Positions 20,471 to 29,166 of a stretch of 64,000 nt of DNA are shown in pieces. The notes under the pieces were generated by a model, which had not been told where the DNA came from, made no database searches, and saw nothing but the letters and a program-made list of their open reading frames with translations. This stretch comes from CAVSWT01 sp963777515 (GTDB lineage: Bacteria > Bacteroidota > Ignavibacteria > Ignavibacteriales > Ignavibacteriaceae), in the NCBI GenBank assembly GCA_963777515.1, contig CAVZQU010000021.1:240052-304051 (forward strand), given 5' to 3'. Within the stretch, counting starts at the first letter, position 1. Each line of letters starts with the position of its first letter. Position numbers and translations under genes: made by a program.

Positions 20471-21325
20471 TTAACTCTTACCCCTAACGAAATTTTCTAA
20501 TTCTGTAAAAGTAGGTCTTTCATCCGAGTAAATAGTTCTTCTCGCCATTTCAATTGATAGAATTGGAGGATTCCCTTTTGCGTAAGCCACAATACAAGTT
20601 TTAATTGTTTCCAAATATCTTTTTTTATCTTCTAAAATGTGTTCGATATTTTTAGCTAATGGATTAACAAATCCATATGCCATCAAAACGCCTAAAAATG
20701 TACCAACCAAAGCAGCAGCAACATGGTGGCCCACAACTTCTGCTCCTTGATCGATAGAACTCATAGTAACAATGATTCCCAAAACTGCTGCCACTATACC
20801 AATTCCAGGAAGTGAATCTCCCACAGTGGAAATGCTTGACGTAACAGGCTGGGATTCCAAATCAAAAGTTTCAATCTCTGCATCAATCAAACCTTCTAAT
20901 TCATGAGGTGGAATGCCACCTGAAAGCATAACTTTCATTGTATCTGAAAAAAAGTCACGCGCAAAAGCATCATTAACAAACTTTTCACTCTTCGAAAGGA
21001 TATCACTTTGTAAAGGGTCTTCAATATGCTTTTCAATGGCAAGCAAACCATCACGTTGTGCTAATAAAAACAAATCATTGAAGGATTTTAATAAATCTAA
21101 ATAATCTTGTTTTGATATATGATGAGACTTTAAAGTCTGAGGGATGTATGAAATTATTTTCTTTATAAGAGGAAGCGGAGAAGCAATTAATATACTGCCC
21201 AGAGCAGTACCTCCAATCACTATAAATTCAGCAACTTGAATTAAAAGCACCAGATTGCCACCTGCAACCGTAAAACCAACTACAATTGCAATTACAACAA
21301 CAAGAAATCCGATGATGACAAACAT
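20471..21325 (-). CDS. motA: Stator protein MotA, set 1
   Basis: 284 aa, inner-membrane ion channel half of the flagellar stator. Four TM segments: two at the N-terminus (MFVIIGFLVVVIAIVVGFTV and VAEFIVIGGTALGSILIASP), a large cytoplasmic loop that touches FliG, and two after it (SLPGIGIVAAVLGIIVTMSS with the functional Pro/Gly, and AAALVGTFLGVLMAYGFVNP). The length is that of the longer, enterobacterial-like MotA class. It begins directly after the receiver-HPt gene ends at 21326. Confidence 0.94.
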   Translation of the reverse strand: MFVIIGFLVVVIAIVVGFTVAGGNLVLLIQVAEFIVIGGTALGSILIASPLPLIKKIISYIPQTLKSHHISKQDYLDLLKSFNDLFLLAQRDGLLAIEKHIEDPLQSDILSKSEKFVNDAFARDFFSDTMKVMLSGGIPPHELEGLIDAEIETFDLESQPVTSSISTVGDSLPGIGIVAAVLGIIVTMSSIDQGAEVVGHHVAAALVGTFLGVLMAYGFVNPLAKNIEHILEDKKRYLETIKTCIVAYAKGNPPILSIEMARRTIYSDERPTFTELENFVRGKS

Positions 21326-22051
21326 TTATTTATCCAGAATAGGTTTTACATTTTCTATCTCCTTTACTATCGAAAAAATTTTTTCACACTTTAGTTTTAA
21401 CACGTCCCAATCAATACTTAAATTATCAATATTAAACTCAATTTCCCCGGCAATTTTTGAAAGATCCGGATAACCTATTGTACTGCCGGAGCCTTTAATT
21501 TCATGTATTACAGATTTTAACAAAACTTTATTTTTTGTAGAAATTGCACTTGTTATGGCATTCCTTTTCATAGCGAAACTATTTAGAAAAAATTTCCTAA
21601 ATTGAGTCATCATTTCATTTTCATTTATCTCAGGAACAAAATTATTTTTCTTGGCTTTAGTAAGAAACTCCTTACCTAAAACTTCATTAATGTTTTTTAT
21701 TATCACATCTTTCTGTAACGGTTTTGAAATAACTCTATCTGCCCCCGCTTCAAGAGAAGCTAATACATTACTTCTATTTGTATTGCCGCTTATTACAATT
21801 ACCGGAATACTTTTTAAATCATCAATAACTTTGATTACCTGCAGCATCTTTATTCCGTCAAAGTTGGGCATAAGCAAATCTAAAATAATTAAGCAAGGTT
21901 TATGTTCCACTGCTTTTTGTATTCCTTCAAGTCCGTTTAAGCAGGTAATAACATCAAGATTATATTCACTAAAAAAATTTCTTAAAGAGTTACGAATGAT
22001 ATCCGAATCGTCGACAACAAGAACAGTTATTTTATTATTTTGGTTATCCAT
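21326..22051 (-). CDS. Receiver-HPt hybrid signalling protein
   Basis: 241 aa. An N-terminal receiver (VLVVDDSDIIRNSLRNFFSE, phospho-Asp in LIILDLLMPNFDGIKML, VISGNTN, Lys in VISKPLQKD) is joined to a C-terminal histidine phosphotransfer domain with the phospho-His in SVIHEIKGSGSTIGYPDLSK (about residue 182). It has no output or ATPase domain. Such proteins pass phosphate within a relay or drain it. It sits between csrA and motA1, with a three-base gap before csrA's stop, so its output probably concerns motility. Confidence 0.87.
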   Translation of the reverse strand: MDNQNNKITVLVVDDSDIIRNSLRNFFSEYNLDVITCLNGLEGIQKAVEHKPCLIILDLLMPNFDGIKMLQVIKVIDDLKSIPVIVISGNTNRSNVLASLEAGADRVISKPLQKDVIIKNINEVLGKEFLTKAKKNNFVPEINENEMMTQFRKFFLNSFAMKRNAITSAISTKNKVLLKSVIHEIKGSGSTIGYPDLSKIAGEIEFNIDNLSIDWDVLKLKCEKIFSIVKEIENVKPILDK

Positions 22052-22054
22052 TTG

Positions 22055-22294
22055 CTATCCCCTAATTTTATTTAGCCTATGAGTGGGAGTAATTTTAATA
22101 TCTGTTTTACTTTCTTCGGAAGCTTTTTTAACATTCTCTTTAACCTGATTATAAATTTCACCTCTAAAAATTTCAACATTCTTTGGTGCAGCAATACCTA
22201 TTTTAATATGTCCTTCAGAGATTGAAAGAACCTTTACCACAATCTCAGAATTTATTATTATTTCTTCATCTACTTTTCTATTTAAGATTAACAT
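22055..22294 (-). CDS. csrA: Carbon storage regulator CsrA
   Basis: 79 aa RNA-binding translational regulator. The N-terminus MLILNRKVDEEIIINSEIVV and the segment GHIKIGIAAPKNVEIFRGEI are near-consensus CsrA, including the Arg of the RNA-binding surface (RGE). The tail is longer than in gamma-proteobacteria but usual for Bacillus- and Spirochaete-like CsrA proteins. It lies directly downstream of fliW, its protein antagonist in the flagellin-homeostasis switch. The target here is presumably flagellin mRNA, which is outside the window. Confidence 0.96.
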   Translation of the reverse strand: MLILNRKVDEEIIINSEIVVKVLSISEGHIKIGIAAPKNVEIFRGEIYNQVKENVKKASEESKTDIKITPTHRLNKIRG

Positions 22295-22309
22295 AAAAAC
22301 CTGTTGATT

Positions 22310-22690
22310 TTACTCAATGAATAAATTATAGTTTACATCGTAATCCTGATCTTCCAATATTTTCTGATGGCCATTCTTCGTTTCCTGGTTTATATATACG
22401 GGAGCTTTTAAGTTAACAGTAACTTTTAATGGATCGTTATTCAAGGTTACAATACCAAAAGGTTCAAAGTTACTTATTTTAGGATAATTTTCATCCAGTA
22501 CTGAAGCACCAATTAATGGGAATGCTATTTCTGGCTGGTCAATTGAATAAAGCCAGTAAAAAATATCGTCTTCCGGTTTTATAAGAAGATATTTTTTCAG
22601 GTTTTCAAAACCTAATAACCCCGAAGAAAAATCAATTATCAAATCTTCAGAGTATTCAACTTCACCAAATTGGAATGTTTGTAATTTCAT
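22310..22690 (-). CDS. fliW: Flagellar assembly factor FliW
   Basis: 126 aa. Family marks are the opening FQFGEVEYSEDLIIDFSSGL followed by LGFENLKKYLLI, FYWLYSIDQPEIAFPLI and the motif ITLNNDPLKVTVNLKAPVYI. FliW binds CsrA when flagellin is exported, releasing flagellin translation, and binds flagellin when it is in excess. Placement right before csrA and after motB2 is the common arrangement. Length and conservation are normal. Confidence 0.95.
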   Translation of the reverse strand: MKLQTFQFGEVEYSEDLIIDFSSGLLGFENLKKYLLIKPEDDIFYWLYSIDQPEIAFPLIGASVLDENYPKISNFEPFGIVTLNNDPLKVTVNLKAPVYINQETKNGHQKILEDQDYDVNYNLFIE

Positions 22691-22695
22691 AACCT

Positions 22696-23376
22696 TTACT
22701 TTTTTATTATTACTATGTCAACTCTTCTATTTGTTGCTCTTCCTTCGGGAGTATCGTTCGAAGCAAGAGGTTTATATTTTGAATAACCCACAATCGAAAT
22801 TTTATCCGCAGGAAGATGCTCATTATTTACTAAAAAATATGCTGTGTTTAAAGCACGCATAACCGATAAGTGCCAGTTTGAAGGAAAAGTTGATGTTTGT
22901 ATAGGAACATCATCTGTATGGCCTTCTATTCGAATATCATTCGGCAAGGTCCGCAAAATACCAGCTAGCTTACTTAAAACATTCTCGGAACTTAGAGTTA
23001 AATCTGCACTACCGGAAGAAAAAAGAACATCATCAAGGATATGAATTACCATTCCTCTTTGATTTTCTTCCAATCTTACAGAATTATTAAAATCATTATC
23101 CTTAATAACCTTGGTAATTTTTTGTTTTAAGGATTCACTTGGTAAAATTGCATCGCTGGCATTTTGTTTATCCATGCCAACAATTTTTACCTCACTACCA
23201 AACACGTTTCCCATTGCGGAAATAAATTTATCATATTTTTTTGCATCAATCTTTGATATTGCATACAATATAATAAACAGTCCCAGCAATAGTGTTATTA
23301 AGTCGGAGTAAGTAATTAAATATCTATCTTTTCCTCCTTCTTCATCTTCTTCAGCTTGAAAAGAATTAGAATTTAT
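22696..23376 (-). CDS. motB: Stator protein MotB/PomB-like, set 2, with apparent ATA start
   Basis: OmpA/MotB stator anchor. The TM helix is RYLITYSDLITLLLGLFIIL; the ion-binding Asp is in YSDL, and the LLLGLF pattern is closer to sodium-type PomB/MotS than to set 1. The C-terminal peptidoglycan-binding domain is clear (DIRIEGHTDDVPIQTSTFPS, LSVMRALNTAYFL, ATNRRVDIVI). The open frame runs back to an ATG at 23517, but that would overlap 145 bases of motA2, whose C-terminus is canonical. An ATA at 23376 forms an ATAA overlap with the motA2 stop, like the usual ATGA; starting there puts the Asp at residue 25, the normal place, and gives 226 aa. I use that start; it may instead be an ATG misread. 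Confidence 0.8.
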   Translation of the reverse strand: MNSNSFQAEEDEEGGKDRYLITYSDLITLLLGLFIILYAISKIDAKKYDKFISAMGNVFGSEVKIVGMDKQNASDAILPSESLKQKITKVIKDNDFNNSVRLEENQRGMVIHILDDVLFSSGSADLTLSSENVLSKLAGILRTLPNDIRIEGHTDDVPIQTSTFPSNWHLSVMRALNTAYFLVNNEHLPADKISIVGYSKYKPLASNDTPEGRATNRRVDIVIIKK

Positions 23377-24152
23377 ATTGCTATAACTTCTAGTTGATCT
23401 CTTTGCGGAAGCATGCTTTGTAAGCGGGCTTTCACTATCGAGGGTATTTCCCCGCTCTGCAGTGTCAAAACTGCTTCCAGGGACATCTCCATCATATTTT
23501 TTTCTTCTAAGTGACATTTTTTTAATCTATCTGCAATTGGCAACCAAAAAATATTAGCACTAAAAATCCCCCACAATGTTGCTATAAAAGCCGTAGCAAT
23601 ACTATGGATTAAGAGGTCGGGATTATTACCTGCATTTGCAAGTGTCATAATCAAACCCATTACGGTTCCAATTATACCCATTGTCGGGGCATATCCTCCC
23701 ATTTTAGTAAAAATATTTATGTTAGAAAAATGCCTTTGCTGTAATGATTTCATTTCCAATTCGGCCAAGCTTTTTAAAGCTTCCGGATCAGTTCCTTCCA
23801 GAACATATCTCATCAATTTTTTAGGGAATACATAATCAAGTCTATACAAATCCCGTTCAACTTGTAAGATGCCTTCTTTTCTTGCTTTGGTTGATAAATA
23901 AACAAAGGCATCAATTAATTTTCTTTCATCATATTCTTTAGGGAAATATGCAAGCTTAATCAAAGAAAACACATTACTAAACTTATCAAAGCCTACCCCG
24001 ATTATTGTTGCAGAAAAAGTTCCACCGAAGACAATAAGCAAGGCAGGTAATAAAAATAAAGCTTTAAAAGAACCGCCTTCAGAAAAAAAAGCACCGAATA
24101 TGGAAAGGAGACCGAGCAATAAACCGCCAACGGTTCCCATTTTCTTCATCAT
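23373..24152 (-). CDS. motA: Stator protein MotA/PomA-like, set 2
   Basis: 259 aa. Four TM segments with the MotA/ExbB-type core GGYAPTMGIIGTVMGLIMTL; the N-terminus (MGTVGGLLLGLLSIFGAFFS) and shorter length resemble PomA-class channels. The cytoplasmic loop has the charged stretch KEGILQVERDLYR. The C-terminus (LEAVLTLQSGEIPSIVKARL) is the usual MotA tail, which is why its stop at 23373 is trusted and motB2 is given a later start. It directly follows flgL with a four-base overlap. Confidence 0.92.
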   Translation of the reverse strand: MMKKMGTVGGLLLGLLSIFGAFFSEGGSFKALFLLPALLIVFGGTFSATIIGVGFDKFSNVFSLIKLAYFPKEYDERKLIDAFVYLSTKARKEGILQVERDLYRLDYVFPKKLMRYVLEGTDPEALKSLAELEMKSLQQRHFSNINIFTKMGGYAPTMGIIGTVMGLIMTLANAGNNPDLLIHSIATAFIATLWGIFSANIFWLPIADRLKKCHLEEKNMMEMSLEAVLTLQSGEIPSIVKARLQSMLPQRDQLEVIAI

Positions 24153-25405
24153 AAGAAATCCAGAAGTGATTTAGGCAAAATCATTGATGCAATTTTATAG
24201 GACAACTGAAGTGAATAATCTTGTGCCTGTAAATCTACTGTAGCTTGTGCTATGTCAACATCTTGTTCCTGAGATAAAAGTCCCTGCAAAGTTAATTTTT
24301 GACTATTTAATACATTACTAGTTGCATTAAGCTGATTAATAATATTTCCTACCTGAGAAGACTTATCAAGTAAATGTTTGTTAAAATCATCCAGGGCACT
24401 TGCTTGAGCATCTGTTGGTAAAATACCATTCTTCAAATTATCTCTAATTGAAATTAAAGTATTAAACACATCCATTTTTTGATTTGCAGAAAAACTTAAT
24501 GATGTACTTCCGCTTGTTTCTCTTAAAGTAGTAACATCAAAGCTGAAGTCTATTTTCGGTGAATCAATTTTAATTTTAATAGGCGCAGGTGAGCCTCCAT
24601 TTAATGTTTCCATTTGCCCGGAGTCGACATTAAATTTTAATGTTTGACTTGCAGGCACAGTCGAAAAAACAGATGTCCCGCCGCCATCTACAACATCATA
24701 ATCCATCTGGTAAGTATTTGCACCGGTTTTTGTATATGTAACATTTAAATTATATTGATTTCCTTGCGCATCATAAACTTGTGTTTGGCTATTTGTAACG
24801 GTACCGTTTGCAGCAGCTGCATCAAAAGTTCCTGTGTTCTTAACTATCGTACCAAAAACTTCTGATCCGGTTAAATTTATTTTTTGAAAAATATTTTGAG
24901 ATGTTTTAACAACCTGCACACCGGAAGTATCGCTTACTTTTGTTTCAATAGAGGAGTTCGATGAATCATAACCAAAAGGATCTGAACTGAAATCAGTTCC
25001 CCCAAAAACATATTTGCCATTAAATTTTGCGTTAGCATGATTTAAAATTGAAGTTAATGCCTGGTCTATCTGATCTGCATAACTTTGAAGATTAACCTGG
25101 TTGGTTGGATTTTGTAATTCGGTTAAAGCTGTTTGTATATTTTGAATATCACTTTGAATCGAATCCATTTCAAAACTGGTTTCATTTAAAAACGCTAATC
25201 CATTTTCTACATTTTTTACATAAGAATCATTTAGAGATAGTTGTTCATTTAACTTTAATATTTTTGAAGTACCATAAGGTGAATCCGAAGGTGTTCTAAC
25301 CTTTTTTTGGGTAGCAATATCCATTTGTAATTTGCTTACACCGGCTTTTCTGCTGTTAAGATTAGAGATAAAACTATTGTTAAGCATTAAATCTGAAACT
25401 CTCAT
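24149..25405 (-). CDS. flgL: Hook-filament junction protein FlgL
   Basis: 418 aa. The N-terminal coiled-coil region (MRVSDLMLNNSFISNLNSRK, AGVSKLQMDIATQKKVRTPS, DSPYGTSKILKLNEQL) and the C-terminal one (DVDIAQATVDLQAQDYSLQL) are flagellin-fold D0/D1 sequences, as expected of HAP3. The central beta-rich part (about 140-330) is the variable exposed domain and accounts for a length above the enterobacterial 317 aa. It follows flgK by two bases. Confidence 0.93.
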   Translation of the reverse strand: MRVSDLMLNNSFISNLNSRKAGVSKLQMDIATQKKVRTPSDSPYGTSKILKLNEQLSLNDSYVKNVENGLAFLNETSFEMDSIQSDIQNIQTALTELQNPTNQVNLQSYADQIDQALTSILNHANAKFNGKYVFGGTDFSSDPFGYDSSNSSIETKVSDTSGVQVVKTSQNIFQKINLTGSEVFGTIVKNTGTFDAAAANGTVTNSQTQVYDAQGNQYNLNVTYTKTGANTYQMDYDVVDGGGTSVFSTVPASQTLKFNVDSGQMETLNGGSPAPIKIKIDSPKIDFSFDVTTLRETSGSTSLSFSANQKMDVFNTLISIRDNLKNGILPTDAQASALDDFNKHLLDKSSQVGNIINQLNATSNVLNSQKLTLQGLLSQEQDVDIAQATVDLQAQDYSLQLSYKIASMILPKSLLDFL

Positions 25406-25407
25406 TT

Positions 25408-26766
25408 TTACACCATTTCGATTAATGTTTGTAACATTTGATCAGCTACTGTAATTAATTTTGCAGAAGCATCATAAGCACGCTGGAATGTTATGATATT
25501 TGTCATTTCTTCATCAACAGAAACTCCTGAAATCGAAGACTTCTGATTTTGCAATTGCGATACAACTAATGAATAAGATTGAGCTGAACTGTCTGCAGTT
25601 TGCGTATCACTTCCAAGTCCGCTTACTAACGAAGCATAACTATCGGTAATAGTAACCCCGCTAAATAATTTTTGATTTTGCAAATCTGAAATTTGGGAAG
25701 CTATATCGCCATTACCTGAAGTTCCATCACCTGAAGCTGCTATTTTATTTGGGTCATCAAGAATCAATTTATTTATTTTTAAATTTCCATTCGAATAGCT
25801 GTCAAAAAAGTTTATGCCTGTCTGAGGCGGATCATCCAAAGTAGAGCCTGCTTTATGTGCATCGTTAACACTGGTAAAAAGCGTATTAACAATTGAATCA
25901 AGTTGATTCAAGTATTTTGGAATTTTTACAGAGTATGTATCTGATATAGCATGCAGTTCGCCGCCAACCAAAGTAACTTTTGTTGTATTGTCAGAAGTTA
26001 CCATTCCTAATTTGCCGTTTTCTATAGTAGCTTTAAATTCGGTTGCCTTTGAACCATCAACTGCAAACGCACCGCCGATAGATATTATTGCCATATTCTT
26101 ATCATTATACGTAACATTAATATTTACCAGATTGCTAAGATCGTCAATTGCTTTATCTCTTAAATCAGAAAGATCGTTTGCTTTTTGCCCAACAGATTCT
26201 TGTGAAAATATCTGCTGGTTTAAAGATTGAATATTTTTTAATATATCATTAACACTCGATATTTTACCATTCATTTCCGATATCAAATCAGCTTTCATTG
26301 AGCTAAGATCATCATGAATGCTTTTTACTTTCGTGCTAAATTGCGAAGCTGCTTGAATCACATTTTCTCTTAAAGTTGTAGAACCAGGATCACCAGCTAA
26401 TTCATTCCAAGCGCTAAAAAATTGAGTAGTTAAGTTGGATAAACCCAAATCAGAAGGTTCTGCAAATATACTTTCAACCTGCCCTAATAAATTTGACTGA
26501 CGGTTACTGCTTGAATATTTTTGATTATTGGAACGAATCTGCGCATCAAGTAAAGAATCTCTAATCCTGTTTATATCAGTGATTTTAACGCCGGTTCCCC
26601 ATACAAATCCTGCAGTAACATCCGGGGCCTCAGTTCCGAAAAGTACTTGCTGCCTTGAGTAATTGGGATTTGCAGCATTGGCAATATTATGCGAAGTGAC
26701 ACCAAGTGCACTTTGATAAACACCAAGGCTTCTTCTTGCAATATCAAATATGCTGCTTAATGACAT
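25408..26766 (-). CDS. flgK: Hook-associated protein FlgK
   Basis: 452 aa. The N-terminus SIFDIARRSLGVYQSALGVT followed by SHNIANAANPNYSRQQV is the classic axial-protein D0 segment, and the C-terminus ISGVSVDEEMTNIITFQRAY followed by DASAKLITVADQMLQTLIEM is the HAP1 ending. It forms the first zone of the hook-filament junction. Its start codon overlaps the stop of flgN, its chaperone, by one base. Confidence 0.96.
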   Translation of the reverse strand: MSLSSIFDIARRSLGVYQSALGVTSHNIANAANPNYSRQQVLFGTEAPDVTAGFVWGTGVKITDINRIRDSLLDAQIRSNNQKYSSSNRQSNLLGQVESIFAEPSDLGLSNLTTQFFSAWNELAGDPGSTTLRENVIQAASQFSTKVKSIHDDLSSMKADLISEMNGKISSVNDILKNIQSLNQQIFSQESVGQKANDLSDLRDKAIDDLSNLVNINVTYNDKNMAIISIGGAFAVDGSKATEFKATIENGKLGMVTSDNTTKVTLVGGELHAISDTYSVKIPKYLNQLDSIVNTLFTSVNDAHKAGSTLDDPPQTGINFFDSYSNGNLKINKLILDDPNKIAASGDGTSGNGDIASQISDLQNQKLFSGVTITDSYASLVSGLGSDTQTADSSAQSYSLVVSQLQNQKSSISGVSVDEEMTNIITFQRAYDASAKLITVADQMLQTLIEMV

Positions 26767-27209
26767 TATGCTTTCCTATCCAAAACTAAACAGTTTTCAT
26801 CTGCAAGCGCTTTAACAGTTTCTTTAATAAAGCTGCGAGCGTGTTCAATTAAAATTTTATTCTGCTTGTTCATTTCTTTTACTTGGTTTGCTAACTCAAC
26901 TATTTTCTTTTGAAGCAAAACTGTCTGTTCAATTTTAATTTTATCTTTTATAGCATTAATAAAATCACTTAATTTGCTTCCGTTTACATCAATAGAATAT
27001 TTTTCAATCAGGGCAGAAATTAAACTTGCTGTTTTTAGTTTAACATCTTCAATTCTATTTAAGAGTTTTTCTTCCTTTCCGATTGATTCTTCAAGCCCAT
27101 TAATATTGTTATCAACTAAGTGTTTTTGCTGTTCGGAAAGTACTCCAAGAAAATTTTCCAGGTTTGTTCTATTTTCTTCCAGCAACTGATTTAATTCTGC
27201 CATTTCCAT
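26766..27209 (-). CDS. flgN: FlgN-type export chaperone
   Basis: 147 aa, almost entirely alpha-helical and charged (LNQLLEENRTNLENFLGVLS, EQQKHLVDNNINGLEESIGK, VKEMNKQNKILIEHARSFIK). Primary sequence is weakly conserved in this family; the call rests on size, helix content and position between flgJ and flgK, which is the standard location of flgN. It should keep FlgK and FlgL in an export-competent state in the cytoplasm. Confidence 0.85.
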   Translation of the reverse strand: MEMAELNQLLEENRTNLENFLGVLSEQQKHLVDNNINGLEESIGKEEKLLNRIEDVKLKTASLISALIEKYSIDVNGSKLSDFINAIKDKIKIEQTVLLQKKIVELANQVKEMNKQNKILIEHARSFIKETVKALADENCLVLDRKA

Positions 27210-27210
27210 T

Positions 27211-28068
27211 TTATAATCCGTTTAAATGATTTAAATACCCAGTTACCCTGGTTATATAATTTTTAGTTTCTTCAAATGGCGGCACACCATTAAATTTATC
27301 AACATTCCCCGGACCAGCATTATATCCTGCCAAAGCAAGATTAATATCTCCATTATATTGTCGAAGCATTTCCGCTAAATATTTAGTGCCGCCCATAATA
27401 TTTTCCCCTGGGTCCCAAACGTTTTCTACTCCCAAATCTTTTGCAGTTTGATCCATTAACTGCATTAAACCTTTAGCTTTAGCTGAAGATACCGCATTTT
27501 CTTTTCCGGCAGATTCTGTAAGAATTACTGATTTAATTAAATTTTTATCAACACCATATTTTTTTGCAGCTTTTTCAATTAAACCATCATATTTATTTAT
27601 TCTTTCAAGAGACTTGCTTCCGGGTTTTATTGGTGCGGAAGAATTATTTAGATTCAAAGGGGTTGTATTATCAATTTTAATTGCTTTTTTAATTTCATCT
27701 TTTAATGATTTTGTATCAAAAGGAAGTGCTTTATTTAAAGGCAGTTTAAGATCATTGGTCATATCCTCCCCGGTTACCTTTTTGTAAACCATTTCTGCTA
27801 CACCGAAACTTCTGCTTTTTGAAAAATCTGAAGCGAGTTCCATCTCGAATATCGAACCGTATATATCTCCGCCAAGACTATTATCTCCAAACATTCCTTG
27901 TGTGGTTTTATTCATGCTTTTAAGCATCATTGAAGTGAGAAGACTTTCAAACTGTTTTGCTGTATTTGCAATTTTGCTCTTTTCTGCATCGGAATATCTG
28001 CTGGTGGTCTCCGCAGGTTGAGATATGTGTTTTGTTAAATCCGTTATTTTTAATCCGAGATTTCCCAT
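27211..28068 (-). CDS. flgJ: FlgJ-like rod-binding protein fused to an SLT lytic transglycosylase
   Basis: 285 aa in two parts. Residues about 25-110 are a Rod-binding (FlgJ N) domain (AKQFESLLTSMMLKSMNKTT, GSIFEMELASDFSKSRSFG). Residues about 165-280 are a goose-lysozyme-like SLT domain with catalytic Glu in SVILTESAGKENAVSSAKAK, then GLMQLMDQTAKDLGV and LALAGYNAGPGNVDKFNG. Enterobacterial FlgJ instead carries a GH73 glucosaminidase, so this is the alternative fusion. It would cap the growing rod and open the peptidoglycan. There is no Sec signal, as expected for export through the flagellar apparatus. Coupled to flgI by a one-base overlap. Confidence 0.93.
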   Translation of the reverse strand: MGNLGLKITDLTKHISQPAETTSRYSDAEKSKIANTAKQFESLLTSMMLKSMNKTTQGMFGDNSLGGDIYGSIFEMELASDFSKSRSFGVAEMVYKKVTGEDMTNDLKLPLNKALPFDTKSLKDEIKKAIKIDNTTPLNLNNSSAPIKPGSKSLERINKYDGLIEKAAKKYGVDKNLIKSVILTESAGKENAVSSAKAKGLMQLMDQTAKDLGVENVWDPGENIMGGTKYLAEMLRQYNGDINLALAGYNAGPGNVDKFNGVPPFEETKNYITRVTGYLNHLNGL

Positions 28069-29165
28069 CAGATTATAACCAGTTCTCCTATTAAAGCTCC
28101 TGCTTCTTTCAATGCTTGAAAGATCGAGATTATATCTTTTGGTGAAACTTTTAATGAGTTCAATGCAGCAGCAACTTCCTGAACGTTTGAAGCTCCTTGA
28201 ATTGCAATTGCATTTGTTGAATCCTGTGAAGCATAAGGAACAATATTATTAAATATAGCAGTAGTCCCATTTGAAAAAGGAGCCGGTTGTGATATTATTG
28301 GATAAGATCTAATTGTTAAATTTAAGCTCCCATGTGATATTGTAACCGGCTGAATCATTACATTGTTGCCAGCAACCACTGTCCCGGTTCTTTCATTTAG
28401 AACAACCTTGGCGGCATAATCCGTAGCTACTGTTAATCCTTCAAGCTGTGCTAAAAAACCAACAACATTATTTTGTCTGTCTGAGGGAACCTTAATATTA
28501 ATTTGATCAGCGTCAACAGCCATAGATGTATTTTGGCCAAAAGTATTATTTATTGCAACCGAAACATTGTTTGCCGTAGTCAAATCCGGCTCTTTTAAAT
28601 AAAGGCTAATATCGGTTTTAGAAAGTGCAGCGGTTTCTAAAGATGCTTTTAAAACTCCGCCTCTTGGGACTCTTCCTGCTAAAGTGTGATTTTTTGAAAC
28701 TCTATTCCCTGTAGGAGTTCTAAAATCATATCCTCCTACAGATAGAGGACCTTGAGCAAAACCGTAAACAGTCCCGTTCATACCCGAAAGCGGCGTCATC
28801 AATAAAGTACCGCCTTGAAGACTCCTGGCATCACCTAAAGATGAAACAGTAACATCAAAGTTAGCGCCTTCTTTCAAGTAAGAATCCAATGTAGCTGTTA
28901 CCATTACAGCAGCAACATTTTTTGTTTTTAAATCTGTCTGCGGAACAGTGATCCCAAATCTTTTTAGCATACTGGAAATAGACTGAACTGTAAAAGAAGA
29001 ACGGTAACTATCACCGCTGCCTGAAAGACCGACTACAAGCCCATAACCGATTATTTGTTCCGAGTTATCATTTTTTAAATAAGCGATGTCTTTAATTCTT
29101 TGAGCAAGGATTAAAGAATTAGAAAATAAAATAATTATAACGAAATATTTTAGTTTATTATTCAT
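28068..29165 (-). CDS. flgI: Flagellar P-ring protein FlgI
   Basis: 365 aa with a Sec signal peptide (MNNKLKYFVIIILFSNSLIL, AQ). Highly typical segments: IIGYGLVVGLSGSGDSYRSS, FTVQSISSMLKRFGITVP, KNVAAVMVTATL, GTLLMTPLSGMNGTVYGFAQ, VNPs-type internal repeats and NERTGTVVAGNNVMIQPVTI. It forms the P-ring around the rod in the peptidoglycan layer, pointing to a Gram-negative envelope. It starts two bases after flgH. Confidence 0.97.
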   Translation of the reverse strand: MNNKLKYFVIIILFSNSLILAQRIKDIAYLKNDNSEQIIGYGLVVGLSGSGDSYRSSFTVQSISSMLKRFGITVPQTDLKTKNVAAVMVTATLDSYLKEGANFDVTVSSLGDARSLQGGTLLMTPLSGMNGTVYGFAQGPLSVGGYDFRTPTGNRVSKNHTLAGRVPRGGVLKASLETAALSKTDISLYLKEPDLTTANNVSVAINNTFGQNTSMAVDADQINIKVPSDRQNNVVGFLAQLEGLTVATDYAAKVVLNERTGTVVAGNNVMIQPVTISHGSLNLTIRSYPIISQPAPFSNGTTAIFNNIVPYASQDSTNAIAIQGASNVQEVAAALNSLKVSPKDIISIFQALKEAGALIGELVII

Positions 29166-29166
29166 C

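Noticed and set aside
22696..23517. motB2 starting at the ATG at 23517
   Set aside because: Would dual-code 48 codons with the canonical motA2 C-terminus and has no ribosome site (preceded by an A run).
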